From Tetragonia tetragonoides (lineage: Eukaryota; Streptophyta; Magnoliopsida; Caryophyllales; Aizoaceae), in the NCBI GenBank assembly GCA_038025085.1, contig CM076152.1, forward strand, positions 22,342,001 to 22,406,000: a DNA stretch of 64,000 bases, given 5' to 3'. Made by a program: the position numbers and the translations under genes. Below, one piece after another: positions 11,472 through 20,953 of the stretch; the first letter of the stretch is position 1; every line of letters begins with the position of its first letter. The notes beneath the pieces were generated by a model. That model was not told the origin of the DNA and ran no database searches. It saw only the letters and a program-made list of their open reading frames with translations.

Positions 11472-12818
11472 TTAATCCTTTTCCCCTTTAGAAGGCATTG
11501 TTGAAGAGTTCTTCTTTGAAGGACTCTGGCTTGAGGACGACCTGTGATCGCTTCCTTGAGCTGGGGGCTTGCCTCTCTTCAGTACATGGTAGTCTCCCAT
11601 ACGAGACACTTCCTTCCTTTTCTTGCCTCCTGTTTGTGAGTCATACCTAGGCTTTAGTTGGTCCCACTCCTCATGACGAAGGACTCGTCTCGCTTCCCCA
11701 TCACTGCAGGATAGCCAGTTCAAATAGATCTCAGAAACCTGGGTTGTGGCAATCATCTGAGGTACAGCCCAGCGATGCCGGCTACGCCAATACTTTCCCC
11801 ACTCAGCAGCAAATTCAGTGGTTAAGGCAACTACATTGGGTCTCGTAGTCTCCTGACGAGGAGTCACCTGTCTCAAGCCATATTGCCTCATGACCTTACA
11901 AGGAAAGAAGAAAGTAGACATGTACAAACCCAGTATGGTAGTATGGAGGATCAAGTCATCACAAGCCACTGAAGAAGTCAAACTCCACCAGGACACGTGC
12001 CAATGAATGATAGGTCCCGCCTGGAAAAAGGCATCCCATTCAGCCAGGGACCTTTCAGAATATAGCCTTTTCCTCACCAGAAAGCTAGCAGCAGTATAAG
12101 TCTTCTTAGACGAAGTCCGAGGAACACGGATAATCAGATTATCCGGTGACTCTATCAACCTCAAATGCTTGCATAACCAGATTTGAAGCAGCAGGGGGCT
12201 GCCCGAGAAAGCTTGGTTAGGAGATATTTTCAACCAATCAAGCCTAATAATAGTTTCTCATATCACTAGATGTAAAGGAGAATGTCCTTCAACCATTTGA
12301 TTGACCACGCGCAGCAACGAGGCTCTACCCATGTTTGAAGATTCTGCATAAACAAATAATAGACGGTTTAACAGGCACAGTACAAAAGCCTGTCTACGGT
12401 AACGCCTGAAAATGGCACCTTTTTCAGAAGAAATTGCGAATTTTTCGCAAATTTGAACCAAGTCCACATCAGCACCAAGCACCATGTTTTTAGCTTCTGC
12501 AGATGACAATCCCAAGGATTTTCTGTATAGATCCCTAAAACCATCTCTCACATAAGGCACAGCTGGGGGAAGAACGTTAGGAATATTAGTGATCGCAGCA
12601 AATTCCTCCACCAAAGGGCATAATTCAAAATTACCAAACCGGAAAACATGCAAGTCAGGGTCCCAATAATTCAAAGCAGAACGAAGAAGGGGCCACAATA
12701 TTTTGGTTGGTTTTAAGTTTAGCAGGGTAGAAACATGGAACGGGCTAGTTCGAGTTTATCTTATACGGTCAGATTTTTGCACCAAGTATCGAACAGATCT
12801 TCAAAGGATTTCACCATG
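11472..12818 (-). pseudogene. Antisense cargo gene 1 of element B: plant-mobile-domain-like protein, single exon
   Basis: An antisense frame from ATG at 12818 (MVKSFEDLFDTWCKN), disrupted before 12698, then open at 12698-12258 and 12233-11472 in one phase with a single TGA between. The middle part (LNYWDPDLHVFRFGNFELCP, then EEFAAITNIP) follows the pattern of plant mobile domain / DUF7745-type proteins: a Trp-Asp-x-x-x-x-x-F-x-F-G strand followed by a V/A-x-x-x-x-IP helix. The C-terminus is basic and Ser-rich (KKRKEVSR, SSSSQSPSKKNSS), possibly a nuclear signal. The biochemical role of such proteins in transposons is unknown. A TATA box and GC palindromes lie upstream on the same strand. Confidence 0.65.
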
Positions 12819-12890
12819 GCGGAAAATTGGAGAAGTTTGGGAGAGCTAAAGAGATATAAAAAGTGATACAACATCAAGCACCCCGAATAT

Positions 12891-12902
12891 CCTATTTATA
12901 GG
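12891..12902 (-). promoter_or_regulatory. TATA box of antisense cargo gene 1
   Basis: CCTATAAATAGG on the minus strand, about 75 bp upstream of the ATG at 12818. It lies in a spacer downstream of the GC palindromes (12960-13011) in the direction of transcription. It is a standard plant TATA sequence and spacing. Confidence 0.6.
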
Positions 12903-12959
12903 CAAGAACGCGGGCCGAAAAAGCAAAAAAAAAAAAGAGCTGTCAGCAGACTGGTCAGG

Positions 12960-13011
12960 GCCGCTAGCGAGCGTAGCGCCGCTGGCGGCCCAATCCAGCG
13001 CCGCTAGCGGC
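12960..13011. repeat. GC-palindrome cluster upstream of antisense gene 1
   Basis: Three units begin at 12960 (GCCGCTAGCGAG), 12978 (GCCGCTGGCGGC) and 13000 (GCCGCTAGCGGC, perfect 12-bp palindrome). The last two are 22 bp apart, the period seen in the 3' LTR array. Confidence 0.85.
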
Positions 13012-13392
13012 CCAGACTCTAGCCCCAGCCAGATTTCCTTTCTGCTCTGGTCCGCATTTCTGATCCAGACGACTCGATTTCAGTCCAGTTTTCAGTAGCT
13101 GCGCGGAATGACAAAGCTCGAGACTCTCTTAGATTTATCTTTTTCATTTTCTTTATTTTCTTTTTTTTAGGGGGTATAATATGTGTAAAATTTTGCGTTT
13201 TACTTGCATTTTTTTACTATTCCCTAAATTTATAGCTTTGTTATACTGTACAATACATTGCAAAAAGTAGATCATACGGGCATCATTGAGTCACCATAAC
13301 ATGTTCATGCATATCAAAAAAAAAATGTGTGTAAGTGTTACACTCAAAACAGGAGTTCAAAGACCAATGTTCACAAAGCGGTCCAACATCGT
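13012..13392. other. Spacer between the two antisense genes
   Basis: It holds T-rich and A-rich runs (about 13140-13330) and no supported coding region. It would serve as upstream sequence of antisense gene 1 and 3' flank of antisense gene 2. Confidence 0.6.
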
Positions 13393-16185
13393 TCAACTAG
13401 AATCGCCACTGCCGGCCTCATCATCAACGGACGGCCCTTGACCGTAGTGTCCGGTCGAGTAAGGGAAAGAAGAGCTATATATGGGCCTATTGTTCTCAGG
13501 CCTCATGTCCTGCCCATCATGCGCTGGAGCCCGCATAGGGGTACCTGCCGGAAACCCAGAGGCAAAATAAGCTCGTTGTGGCCTGACTAGCAAAATCCAT
13601 GGCGGCATCTTGATGAGAAGGCCCAGCATATGACATATCCCACCTAGGGGCGTTAGCCCAATCTCCAGCCGAGGGCGTAGGCGCAGGCAACTTATCGAAA
13701 GAGGGCCGGAAATCAACAGGAGAGAACATCTCCGGAATATATGGGACAGAAGGTCCGGGCACCTCATCAACAGGAGGCCTAGTCACCACCACAGAAGGAG
13801 AACGAGCAATGGATGGTCTGCTTGCTGAAGAAGCCCTCGCTGCAGAAGAATAGCGTGGTCCTACCAAAGATGAATACTGAGACATCTGCAGATGGTCGAA
13901 AATGTTAAGTTAAGCACTTCACTTAGCTAAAACAAAAGAAGAAGGGAATTTACTTACATCAATGGTCTTGGACCAAGAACTCTTCCCCTTGCCCATCGCT
14001 CGACCATAGCCTTTCTTCAACAGGTGTATAAGCTTGAATACATGAGAAGTCTGCTCCCGGTTCAACTACGAAAGAGAGAGAGAGCCACAAAATAGAGTCA
14101 GAAACTCAAAGCAGACACAAGCATAAAAAAAAAAAAAAAAAGAGAAATATGACTCACCTCCGTGCAACCATCGGGCAAAGGTAGGCCCTCCACCGCCTCT
14201 CCATCAGCAATATCGAGAGGGAGCTCCTCCACCATACGCCCTCCGCTCTCTCCTAGATACCTCACCTCGTTGGTTGGCAAGGTCACACTTGGGGGCTGAC
14301 CCCGAGAAGCTCTAGAACGAGACCTCCTAGGGCCCGGAAGAGCTAGACGATCCGCCTGCAGGACACAAAAGTCAGTATATTGGGCAAACAATTTAAAAAC
14401 ACAGACAAATTTCTTACCTCAGAAGTAAGGTCCAGCATCAGGCGATCCAAGCAATAGGCCAGATACATGATCGTCTGGTCCAAACCAACGACCTCCGGTA
14501 CAATAAACTCCTGCGCCGCCCTACCACGAATCACAACCCCAGGTCCCGCACACTCAGGCCGCGCAGATAAAACATGGTCAAAGGAGGATCCTCCGGAACC
14601 AGGTGAGTACCCAAGGAGGGGTAGACCAACCGAGTCAAGCGATCTCCCAGATACCATACAAAGCTGAATGGTCCCTCAAACACCACTCGTAGAGAAGATA
14701 CCCTGAAAGACTCTAGGGTAATATGGGGAGGAACCCTAGGAATCTCGTCAAAGGCGGACCATGACACCTGCAGATTACCAAATCAAAATTCATTCACACA
14801 AAATGAACAAAGGAACGCACAGATCAACAAGCGACGTACCGTGGACACAGCATGGCTCTCAAAGGTAGCCCGGAAATGCTCCAGGGAAGTGAACGGATGG
14901 GTGTCCCTACCAACCCATCAGGAGCCTAAAGGAAACATCCTCAAACCTGGGTGATGAGGACCGAAGGCTGGAAAGTACTCAAAGAACCACAGCTGCCACA
15001 CAAACAAACACCCAAGCTAAGGTGACTTCTCTAGTTGAAGACATACGCAAAAGAGAAGTATAAACAAAAAAAGGAAAGTCTACCTCTAAGATTCTCCATG
15101 GGCCCGTGATAGATGTCCTCTCACTCGTCTCCTTAAGCCTACAAGCCCGATGGCACCACTTCACCAAAGAAGCATAAGCGGCTCTACCAAGGTTGTACTC
15201 ACGCACCTTGGACAAATCCTCCAAACATGTCAAGAAACCGACTTGACACACGCTCTTCTTCTGAGCAAAGATCGTCAACCCCAGCAAGCAAGCCAGGAAG
15301 TTGCGAGCCCTTTGCTCTTCCGTGAGCCCCTGCGCAGACGCGGCATCCCACAGCCGCGACAAGGAAACCCGATCCTGGTCAAAATGGGCATATACAGGCC
15401 CGTAAAGATCCGACAAAGTGTCACTCTGTCGCCAATAATCAGCGTCATACTGGATACGATGCCCTCTAAATGACAACCCTGTCAGCACAGCAAACTGATA
15501 AAGGGTAGGAAATATCTCCCCCACAAGTGTATGGAAAGTGTTCGTGGAATCCCAAAACCTCTCCTGTAAACCCCAGGCAACAATCCTAGAACCCCCCGAG
15601 TGACAGGCAGGGATAACAGTCAAGAAATCAGCGAGACCTGAGTCCAGTACCAAATTCCTGGCCCTCTCCGAAAAGGTACACAACAGCATAGACCAATGGG
15701 AAGTAGTCCCATGAGCCTGCAGCATAACCCCAACACCATAGCCAAGCCAACAAAATTTTCTCAAATACCCAATACACCACAAATACAGCTAAAATAAATT
15801 TCACCACAAATTATATACAGCTAACCACCAATCCAGTACAAATCCCAATTTGTTCGTGTGCCGAAGCACTAACAGTTCCAAATTTTTAGTTCAAATATAC
15901 TGAACACAAAAAAAAAGTTGAGTCAAAAAACGTACCAGCTCTGGGTCAGATAAATGACTCTGCCTAGTCGGCAACAGAACACTGCAGTTCCAAACACCAG
16001 GCGGGCGCTAGTCTAACCGCATAAACGAATCCTGGTATAGTCGAGCCCCATCCGTGTGAAAAGTCGGAGGCTTTCGGGTAGAAGGCAACCCGGTACGGAA
16101 AAGGTTCCGGTCACACTCCTCATCACACATAGGACGCTTCCCTTTATCCGTGGGAGCCATGGGAGTACTATGAAGTTTTCTCTCT
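13393..16185 (-). pseudogene. Antisense cargo gene 2 of element B: multi-exon plant mobile domain (PMD) gene
   Basis: Minus-strand exons with GT-AG borders can be read at 16185-15936 (ATG 16160, MAPTDKGKRP), 15788-15084, 14992-14840, 14767-14418, 14355-14158, 14065-13958 and 13885-13393. A further untranslated exon ends at a strong GAG/GTAAG donor at 16326. The second coding exon holds the PMD core: WGLQERFWDSTNTFH, GEIFPTLYQFAVLTGLSF, then LLGLTIFAQ. The third has WFFEYFPAFGPHHPG. The last is Ser/Pro/Ala-rich. Breaks include a TAG in the first coding exon, a TGA in the third and frameshifts in the fourth and last. PMD proteins occur both as host genes and as transposon cargo; function here is unknown. 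Introns survive because they are antisense to the element RNA. Confidence 0.75.
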
Positions 16186-16464
16186 CTACAAGTGGGAAAA
16201 TAAAAGTTCAGATTCGCAAGCTACAATCACCTATTCAACCATGCAACCCAAAATTCAGCAACTAAGCAAAAAAAATAAGCAAGTTCAAGACAAAAACCGA
16301 AGAAAACGGACAAGAATCGACTTACCTCAAGTGGAGTGAAGCACTCAACAATGGAGGACCTTCAACCCAAAGCTCTCGACAATGGCTCGGGTGAGGAAGA
16401 AGCGGAAAATGCGAAAAGAGAAGAGAGAAAGCGCCGAAGCGCTTTTGGTTGGCTCAAGCCCAGC

Positions 16465-16528
16465 GCCGCTAGTGTCGCTGGCCAGAGCCGCTAGCGGCCT
16501 CGAACCCAAGCCCACCGCCGCTAGCGGC
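16465..16528. repeat. GC-palindrome cluster upstream of antisense gene 2
   Basis: Units begin at 16465 (GCCGCTAGTGTC), 16487 and 16517 (both GCCGCTAGCGGC). The spacings of 22 and 30 bp match those between the last units of the 3' LTR array (22 and 30). The cluster lies upstream of the first, untranslated exon of antisense gene 2. Confidence 0.85.
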
Positions 16529-16713
16529 CCTGCGGACCTGCAGCACGGGCCCCACAAGCTGACCCAAGGCCCCTTTTTCAGTCCAGAGTTCGTTATTACA
16601 GTTCATCTCGCGGCAATATCAGACGCGCGGGAGCAAAGCCCTCGGGCCTACAAACTCAAATTCAACAGTTGGCCCATTTTACGGTACCAACCATTTACAG
16701 GTAAAATTAACCC

Positions 16714-16998
16714 GTTTATTTTTGCAGGTCTTAGAAACAGAAACATGGATCTAGACGGCGACTCTCGACCCGAGCGCCCAATTTATTTTTGCAGGTCCTA
16801 GAAACAGATTCGTGGACCTACAAAGCGGCGACTCTTGACCCGAGCGCCTAAGTTATTTATTTTTGTAGCTCCCAGAAATAGAAACGTAGATCTACAAAGC
16901 GGCGATTCTCAATCCGAGCGCCTGCGTTATTTATTTTTGCAGGTCCAAACAACAGAAACGTGGATCTACAAAGTGGCGACTCTCGACCCGAGCGCCTA
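16714..16998 (+). repeat. Four tandem units of 67-74 bp in the 3' untranslated region of element B
   Basis: The units share a TTTATTTTTGCAGGTC start, a GAAACAGAAACGTGGATC middle and a GGCGACTCTCGACCCGAGCG end. Starts of the GCAGGTC-like motif lie near 16724, 16791, 16865 and 16938. Tandem repeats in this zone are typical of Tat elements. The unit end resembles the start of the PBS (TGGCGACT). Confidence 0.85.
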
Positions 16999-17019
16999 AA
17001 ATATTTTATATGGTTCAGT

Positions 17020-17520
17020 CAATGATCGCTTAAAGCGGTTATACTGTCCATTGTTTTTTATATGTTTCAGTCAATGATTGCTTAACCTTTTGCATTTAAA
17101 CTGTTCATATGTTTTAAACCATTTTACAGCCGTCATTTTGATAGCGTTGTCTCGTCGACCTTTTCGTTTCTTATGCAGAGTCGGAATCTCGGCATCCGCC
17201 GAGTAGTGCTTAGTCACTGTTTGCTCGATAAAGCATTTATACTATTCACTCTCATGTTATTAACCATTTTTGCAGCCGTTATTTGTAATCGCGTTGTCCT
17301 GTTGACTTTTTCGTTTCTCGAAAAGAGACGAAATCTCGACATCCGCCGAGCGATGTTTAGTCACTTTTTGTCGAAGCACTCTATGTTGATCATCCTCAAA
17401 GTATTGCTAACTTTTTCATTCACTCTGAATACAGGTCCCCAGCAGACGTTTAGGCCAGCTATCCTGCTACTATTACCCTTTCAGTTTCTCTTGTGTTCAC
17501 AGGGATGAAATCTTAGCACA
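17020..17520 (+). repeat. Second, more diverged set of repeats in the 3' untranslated region of element B
   Basis: GTTTCAGTCAATGATCGCTTAA-like phrases occur near 17020 and 17065. A longer unit with the phrase ATCCGCCGAG plus TTAGTCACT recurs at about 17190 and 17341, with a weaker third copy near 17505. There is no coding potential beyond chance frames. Confidence 0.65.
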
Positions 17521-17620
17521 CTACAAGCATGTTCCAACACAGGTTTGTCTTCATATGCATGTATACTGTACACTCTCACACACCGTTGCACATCAGCATC
17601 CTGCATGTCGCCTTCGGAGT

Positions 17621-17666
17621 ACTTTGATCTTCGCTTTTACTCAAGCTCGATCAAAGTGGGGGCTTT
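17621..17666 (+). other. Hairpin and polypurine tract before the 3' LTR of element B
   Basis: ACTTTGATC at 17621-17629 pairs with GATCAAAGT at 17649-17657, giving a 9-bp stem with a 19-nt loop. It is followed by the purine-rich GTGGGGGCTTT that abuts the LTR at 17667. The PPT primes plus-strand cDNA synthesis. Confidence 0.75.
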
Positions 17667-19120
17667 TGTAGACGCCAAAAAAGCGTCTTCAGATTTCTCC
17701 GCAAAAGCCCGATGATGAAAGGAGTAATTTTTAAGCTTGAACAGCTATTTTGCTTTAATAGTTTAAAATAAGGTCTCAGGTTTTCCTCAAAACACTCCTT
17801 TATTTTCATTCCATCCAAAAGCCCCGTTCAAGAGCTTTCCAACGACACGTCTCATGCCTCATTCCGACCCCCGGTCGCCAAGTTGCGATATAGGGGTAAA
17901 ATCGTCTTTCGCCACTCAAGGGTAAAACAGTCTTTTCCTATTTTGCGGATCATTAAAAATTTCCCGAAAGATAAATACAGGCTGGATGACGTCATTATGA
18001 CGTCATCCAGCTGGCTGCTGACAGTCGTCAGCGGCCCTGGAGAATGTCCCAGGACCGCTAGCGGCCTAGGCCAGTGTCGCTAGCGGCGCTGACCAAGGCC
18101 GCTGGCGGCCCAAGCCAGGGCCGCTAGCGGCGCTATCCAGGGCCGCTAGCGGCCTTGTCCAGCGCCGCTAGCGGCCTTGTCTAGCGCCGCTAGCGGCCCT
18201 GGCTTGGGGTCCAGCGCCGCTAGCGGCCTTGTCTAGCGCCGCTGCCTTTTCCTTCGGGCCCGGCTCATTTTTCAGGCCCGTCTCATTTTTCAGCTCATTT
18301 TCACCCGTCCAACCCTACCTCTTCACGCCTATATAAACAACCCTCCACCCTCAGTTCAAAACGGACAGCCTACAGTTGGCAACCTCTATTCTCAGGAGTA
18401 TTAACACTGAGTTTCCCTCTCTTTCTTCCAAACTTGAGATCTATTTTTACTATTCTTGTCAAATATAGCCTACAGTTCAGGTACAAATTCCTGAGGGCTC
18501 AAATTAAATTTCTTGCTTATTTGTTTATTTTCTAAGTAGTCATAATGTAGATATCATGCTAGGTCACGTTTTTATTGCTTCCTAAATATTGTCTGTATAG
18601 TCGTTGTGCTGCTCAACTTGTCAATCAAATGCATATCCAAATAAGGGTTAAAATAAATGTTGTGATGCTTGTGGTGAACCAATTAATAGTCTAAGTCTAG
18701 GTTGTTGATCCGGTTTTGCATGGGAATTATGTCTTTAAATTATTAAGCAAACTTGAATTAGTAGAGGCCGTCATAAACGGGCGAGTTGGGTGCCTAACAC
18801 CTTCCCACCTCGTATCTTCGCCCCCGAACTCTTTATTCTTGGGTACTTATATGTTTTATATGAGCGGGAGTCTTTCTAAAAACATGATTAGTTTACTTTT
18901 CGCGCTATTGGGTTGTCCCTTCGGTTTGTCCCTTCGATAAAACGTCGATAGCAGATTTGTGACCTCTTTCATGGTTTTCATTCAATTCAAGTCTTTTCAA
19001 AAGCTTTTCTAACTCGATGGTCCCTTGAACTTATCTAAACCCCCAACTGACACATTTTCTATAAGGACGCACTCCGGGGAAAAACAAAAGGATTGGTAAT
19101 GAAAATCCCGGGTCCTTACA
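17667..19120 (+). repeat. 3' LTR of element B (1454 bp)
   Basis: It begins TGTAGACGCC directly after the PPT and ends GGTCCTTACA directly before the target duplication at 19121-19125. The TATA box is at 18329-18338. It is 217 bp longer than the 5' LTR because it holds the GC-palindrome array and a short TGACGTCATTATGACGTCA palindrome near 17987-18005. Confidence 0.95.
18054..18227. repeat. 22-bp-period array of the GCCGCTAGCGGC palindrome in U3 of the 3' LTR
   Basis: Units start at 18054, 18076, 18098, 18120, 18142, 18164, 18186 and 18216. Seven are exactly 22 bp apart and the last step is 30 bp. Five units (18120, 18142, 18164, 18186, 18216) are perfect palindromes; the others have one or two changes. 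The array lies about 100 bp upstream of the LTR TATA box. Confidence 0.95.
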
Positions 19121-19125
19121 CATAG
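19121..19125. repeat. Right target-site duplication of element B (CATAG)
   Basis: Identical to 4261-4265. Confidence 0.95.
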
Positions 19126-19450
19126 TAAAACTAAACGTACCGCTTTACACATCTCGAATGAAAACATGTAAATGCTATGGGGCGGAACACGACTATGTGC
19201 AAAGGTAATTCGGACCGAGTGGGTCACCGGCCTAAATCATAGACAATGTTCCAAAAGGTAATTCCTGTTTATGGTGTAGTGATGTCTTTCGACATCTTGC
19301 GAAGATAACGCATGCAATATGAATGATATAAATGCAAAGCAAAGAAAGTAAACACATACGGCAATTGAACCAAATAGCTAAAATAAATTATTGACATGGA
19401 TAGGTGTTCGAAATACACTCTCTTGTTAATTGTCCCCAGTTGAGTCGCCA
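19126..19450 (-). other. Element A leader (distal part) and primer-binding site
   Basis: Non-coding leader of element A on the minus strand. Its end, 19450-19432, is the PBS TGGCGACTCAACTGGGGAC, one base from the LTR. It differs from the PBS of element B at two positions, so both use a similar tRNA primer. Confidence 0.85.
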
Positions 19451-19451
19451 C

Positions 19452-20953
19452 TGTAAGAACCCTCGTCTTTCGAGCGCTAATCGAGATATTTAATTGGAAT
19501 TAATGGTTCTTAAATAATACGTCAATAATGCAATTTAAATTAATTATGGGGAATAACGATTTGCAAACAAAGAAGTCGCCACCAATTTTTAGGAAATAAT
19601 TGGGAACCATCAAAAAGTGCACCCAATTCCTATTGGGAATTGACTCATGCCCATGGGGACCAAATATTGAGTTCGGGGGTGTAGGTACGAAATAAACAAA
19701 ACGAATCTCATCTAAATCGCCCGAATAAACGGCCTCTACTAAGCCTATCCATGTCAAATATTTATTTATACTATATGGTTCCATATAAGTCCGGTCGTCC
19801 AAGATCCTATATTAACTAGGCGGGTTAAAACCAAACAAATTACCTATGTTATCACTTTGCACAATTATATCTAATTTACATGCATACTATTACCAAGCAT
19901 AAACAAGAGATAAAGCATTAAAGTAACGCTCCAACCTACCGCACTTGGCTAAACGCGCTAAGTATTGCATATGCACATCAATAAATTTGTTAGTAACTTC
20001 AAAGGAAGAACAATGCACAAATATCAACTTTATTCTAAAATAAACCTAGGAGGTTGCTACATGCATGTACAAAATATAAAAAGATGCAAACTTGCATAAA
20101 CTAATAAAAATATACTAACTTTAAATAGACTAGTCATGCATAATTATGTACAAAAACCCAAGCATGCAAATTTATTCAACCATAATCAAAAGCTAAATAA
20201 AACAAGATCATAAACGATAAATAAGAGATTTAATAAAGAATTTAGGCCCTCAGGATGGTTAACCTGGACGTTCTATTCGAACGGGACTAGTAGAATTGGA
20301 ATTGCTCTTCAATCATGGTGCTTGGTTGGGTACAATGGCTTGCTTGAATCTTCAAAATCTGAATTCTCTATGATTAGGGGAAATTTGTGCTCTCAATGAT
20401 CTCAAAATTATAAACTGACCACCCCTCTTCAAAAGAGGGTGAAAATGAGTATTTATAGAGTTAGGGGACGGAATTAGGGGCCTAAGGTAAGAAACCCGGC
20501 GCCAAACTCGGCCCAACAAAAAAAAACAGGCCCAGCGGTCACACGGAAGGCCGCTGGGGCCAGCGGCTGCCCAAAAGGCCCCCGCTGTCACGCGTGTGCC
20601 GCCGGGCTGACAGCGTCAGCCGCTGGGCCTGGAGGGGCGCGCGTGACTAGGGTTTTTTGACTTTTGTGCTCAGTAAATTACAAAATTGCCCTTGGGCTGA
20701 CCCAGGGGGTCGAGATTGAGCGGTTTTGACCCAAATCTTCGAGACACGATATCTCTTGATCCAGGAACCTGATTGAGGCAAGGTCAAAGGCGTTGGAAAC
20801 CTTATAACAAGGGCTATCCAAAGACTAAGGTTTCAAGGAGTTTGGTCTAGATTTTCGAGCAATGTCCTTTTCTACTTACGTCCATGGTAATCGATTACCA
20901 TCATCATCAGGCGTTGCGGTGCCAAGGGATGAGAACTAATTAGGGTGTCTACA
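19452..20953 (-). repeat. 5' LTR of element A (1502 bp)
   Basis: On the minus strand it runs from TGTAGACACC at 20953 to TTCTTACA at 19452. A TATA-like CTCTATAAATACTC lies near 20450-20463. The GC-rich segment upstream of it (about 20505-20640) contains CCGCTGG and CCAGCGGC words resembling the element B palindrome. The partner LTR is outside the window. Confidence 0.85.

Larger units (their letters stand above)
4266..19120 (+). mobile_element. Element B: Tat-lineage Ty3/gypsy retrotransposon lacking RT/RNase H and carrying antisense PMD genes
   Basis: It has two direct LTRs (4266-5502 and 17667-19120) beginning TGTRGACGCC and ending GGTCCTTACA, a 5-bp target duplication CATAG, a PBS at 5504-5522 and a polypurine tract just before 17667. 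The order is leader, gag, protease, integrase, two antisense genes, tandem repeats, PPT, 3' LTR. No RT or RNase H domain is visible between protease (ends near 9526) and integrase (starts 9953). The copy therefore depends on other elements. I counted about ten substitutions in the first 335 aligned LTR bases. Extra genes between integrase and the 3' LTR are known in Tat elements. Confidence 0.95.
1..20953 (-). mobile_element. Element A: Tat-lineage Ty3/gypsy LTR retrotransposon, split by element B and truncated by the window
   Basis: The 5' LTR (19452-20953) starts TGTAGACACC and ends TTCTTACA when read on the minus strand. One base further lies a PBS, TGGCGACTCAACTGGGGAC, at 19450-19432. Only about 300 bp of leader follows before element B interrupts it; the leader resumes at 4260 and leads into gag (3377-2259), protease (2231-1164), a linker, and the start of RT at the left edge. 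CATAG flanks element B on both sides, so the two parts of A join directly. The 3' LTR must lie left of the window. Nonsense codons in gag make this copy defective. The Tat assignment rests on the PBS type, the gag and protease style and the LTR ends; the exact clade is inference. Confidence 0.9.

Noticed and set aside
13393..16185. Independent host gene rather than element cargo
   Set aside because: It lies wholly between integrase and the 3' LTR of an element bounded by a single target duplication; a host locus would have to be enclosed by chance. A captured host gene remains possible as its origin.
17660..19125. Solo LTR interpretation of the 17667-19120 repeat
   Set aside because: It pairs with 4266-5502, is preceded by a PPT and shares the CATAG duplication with the left LTR.
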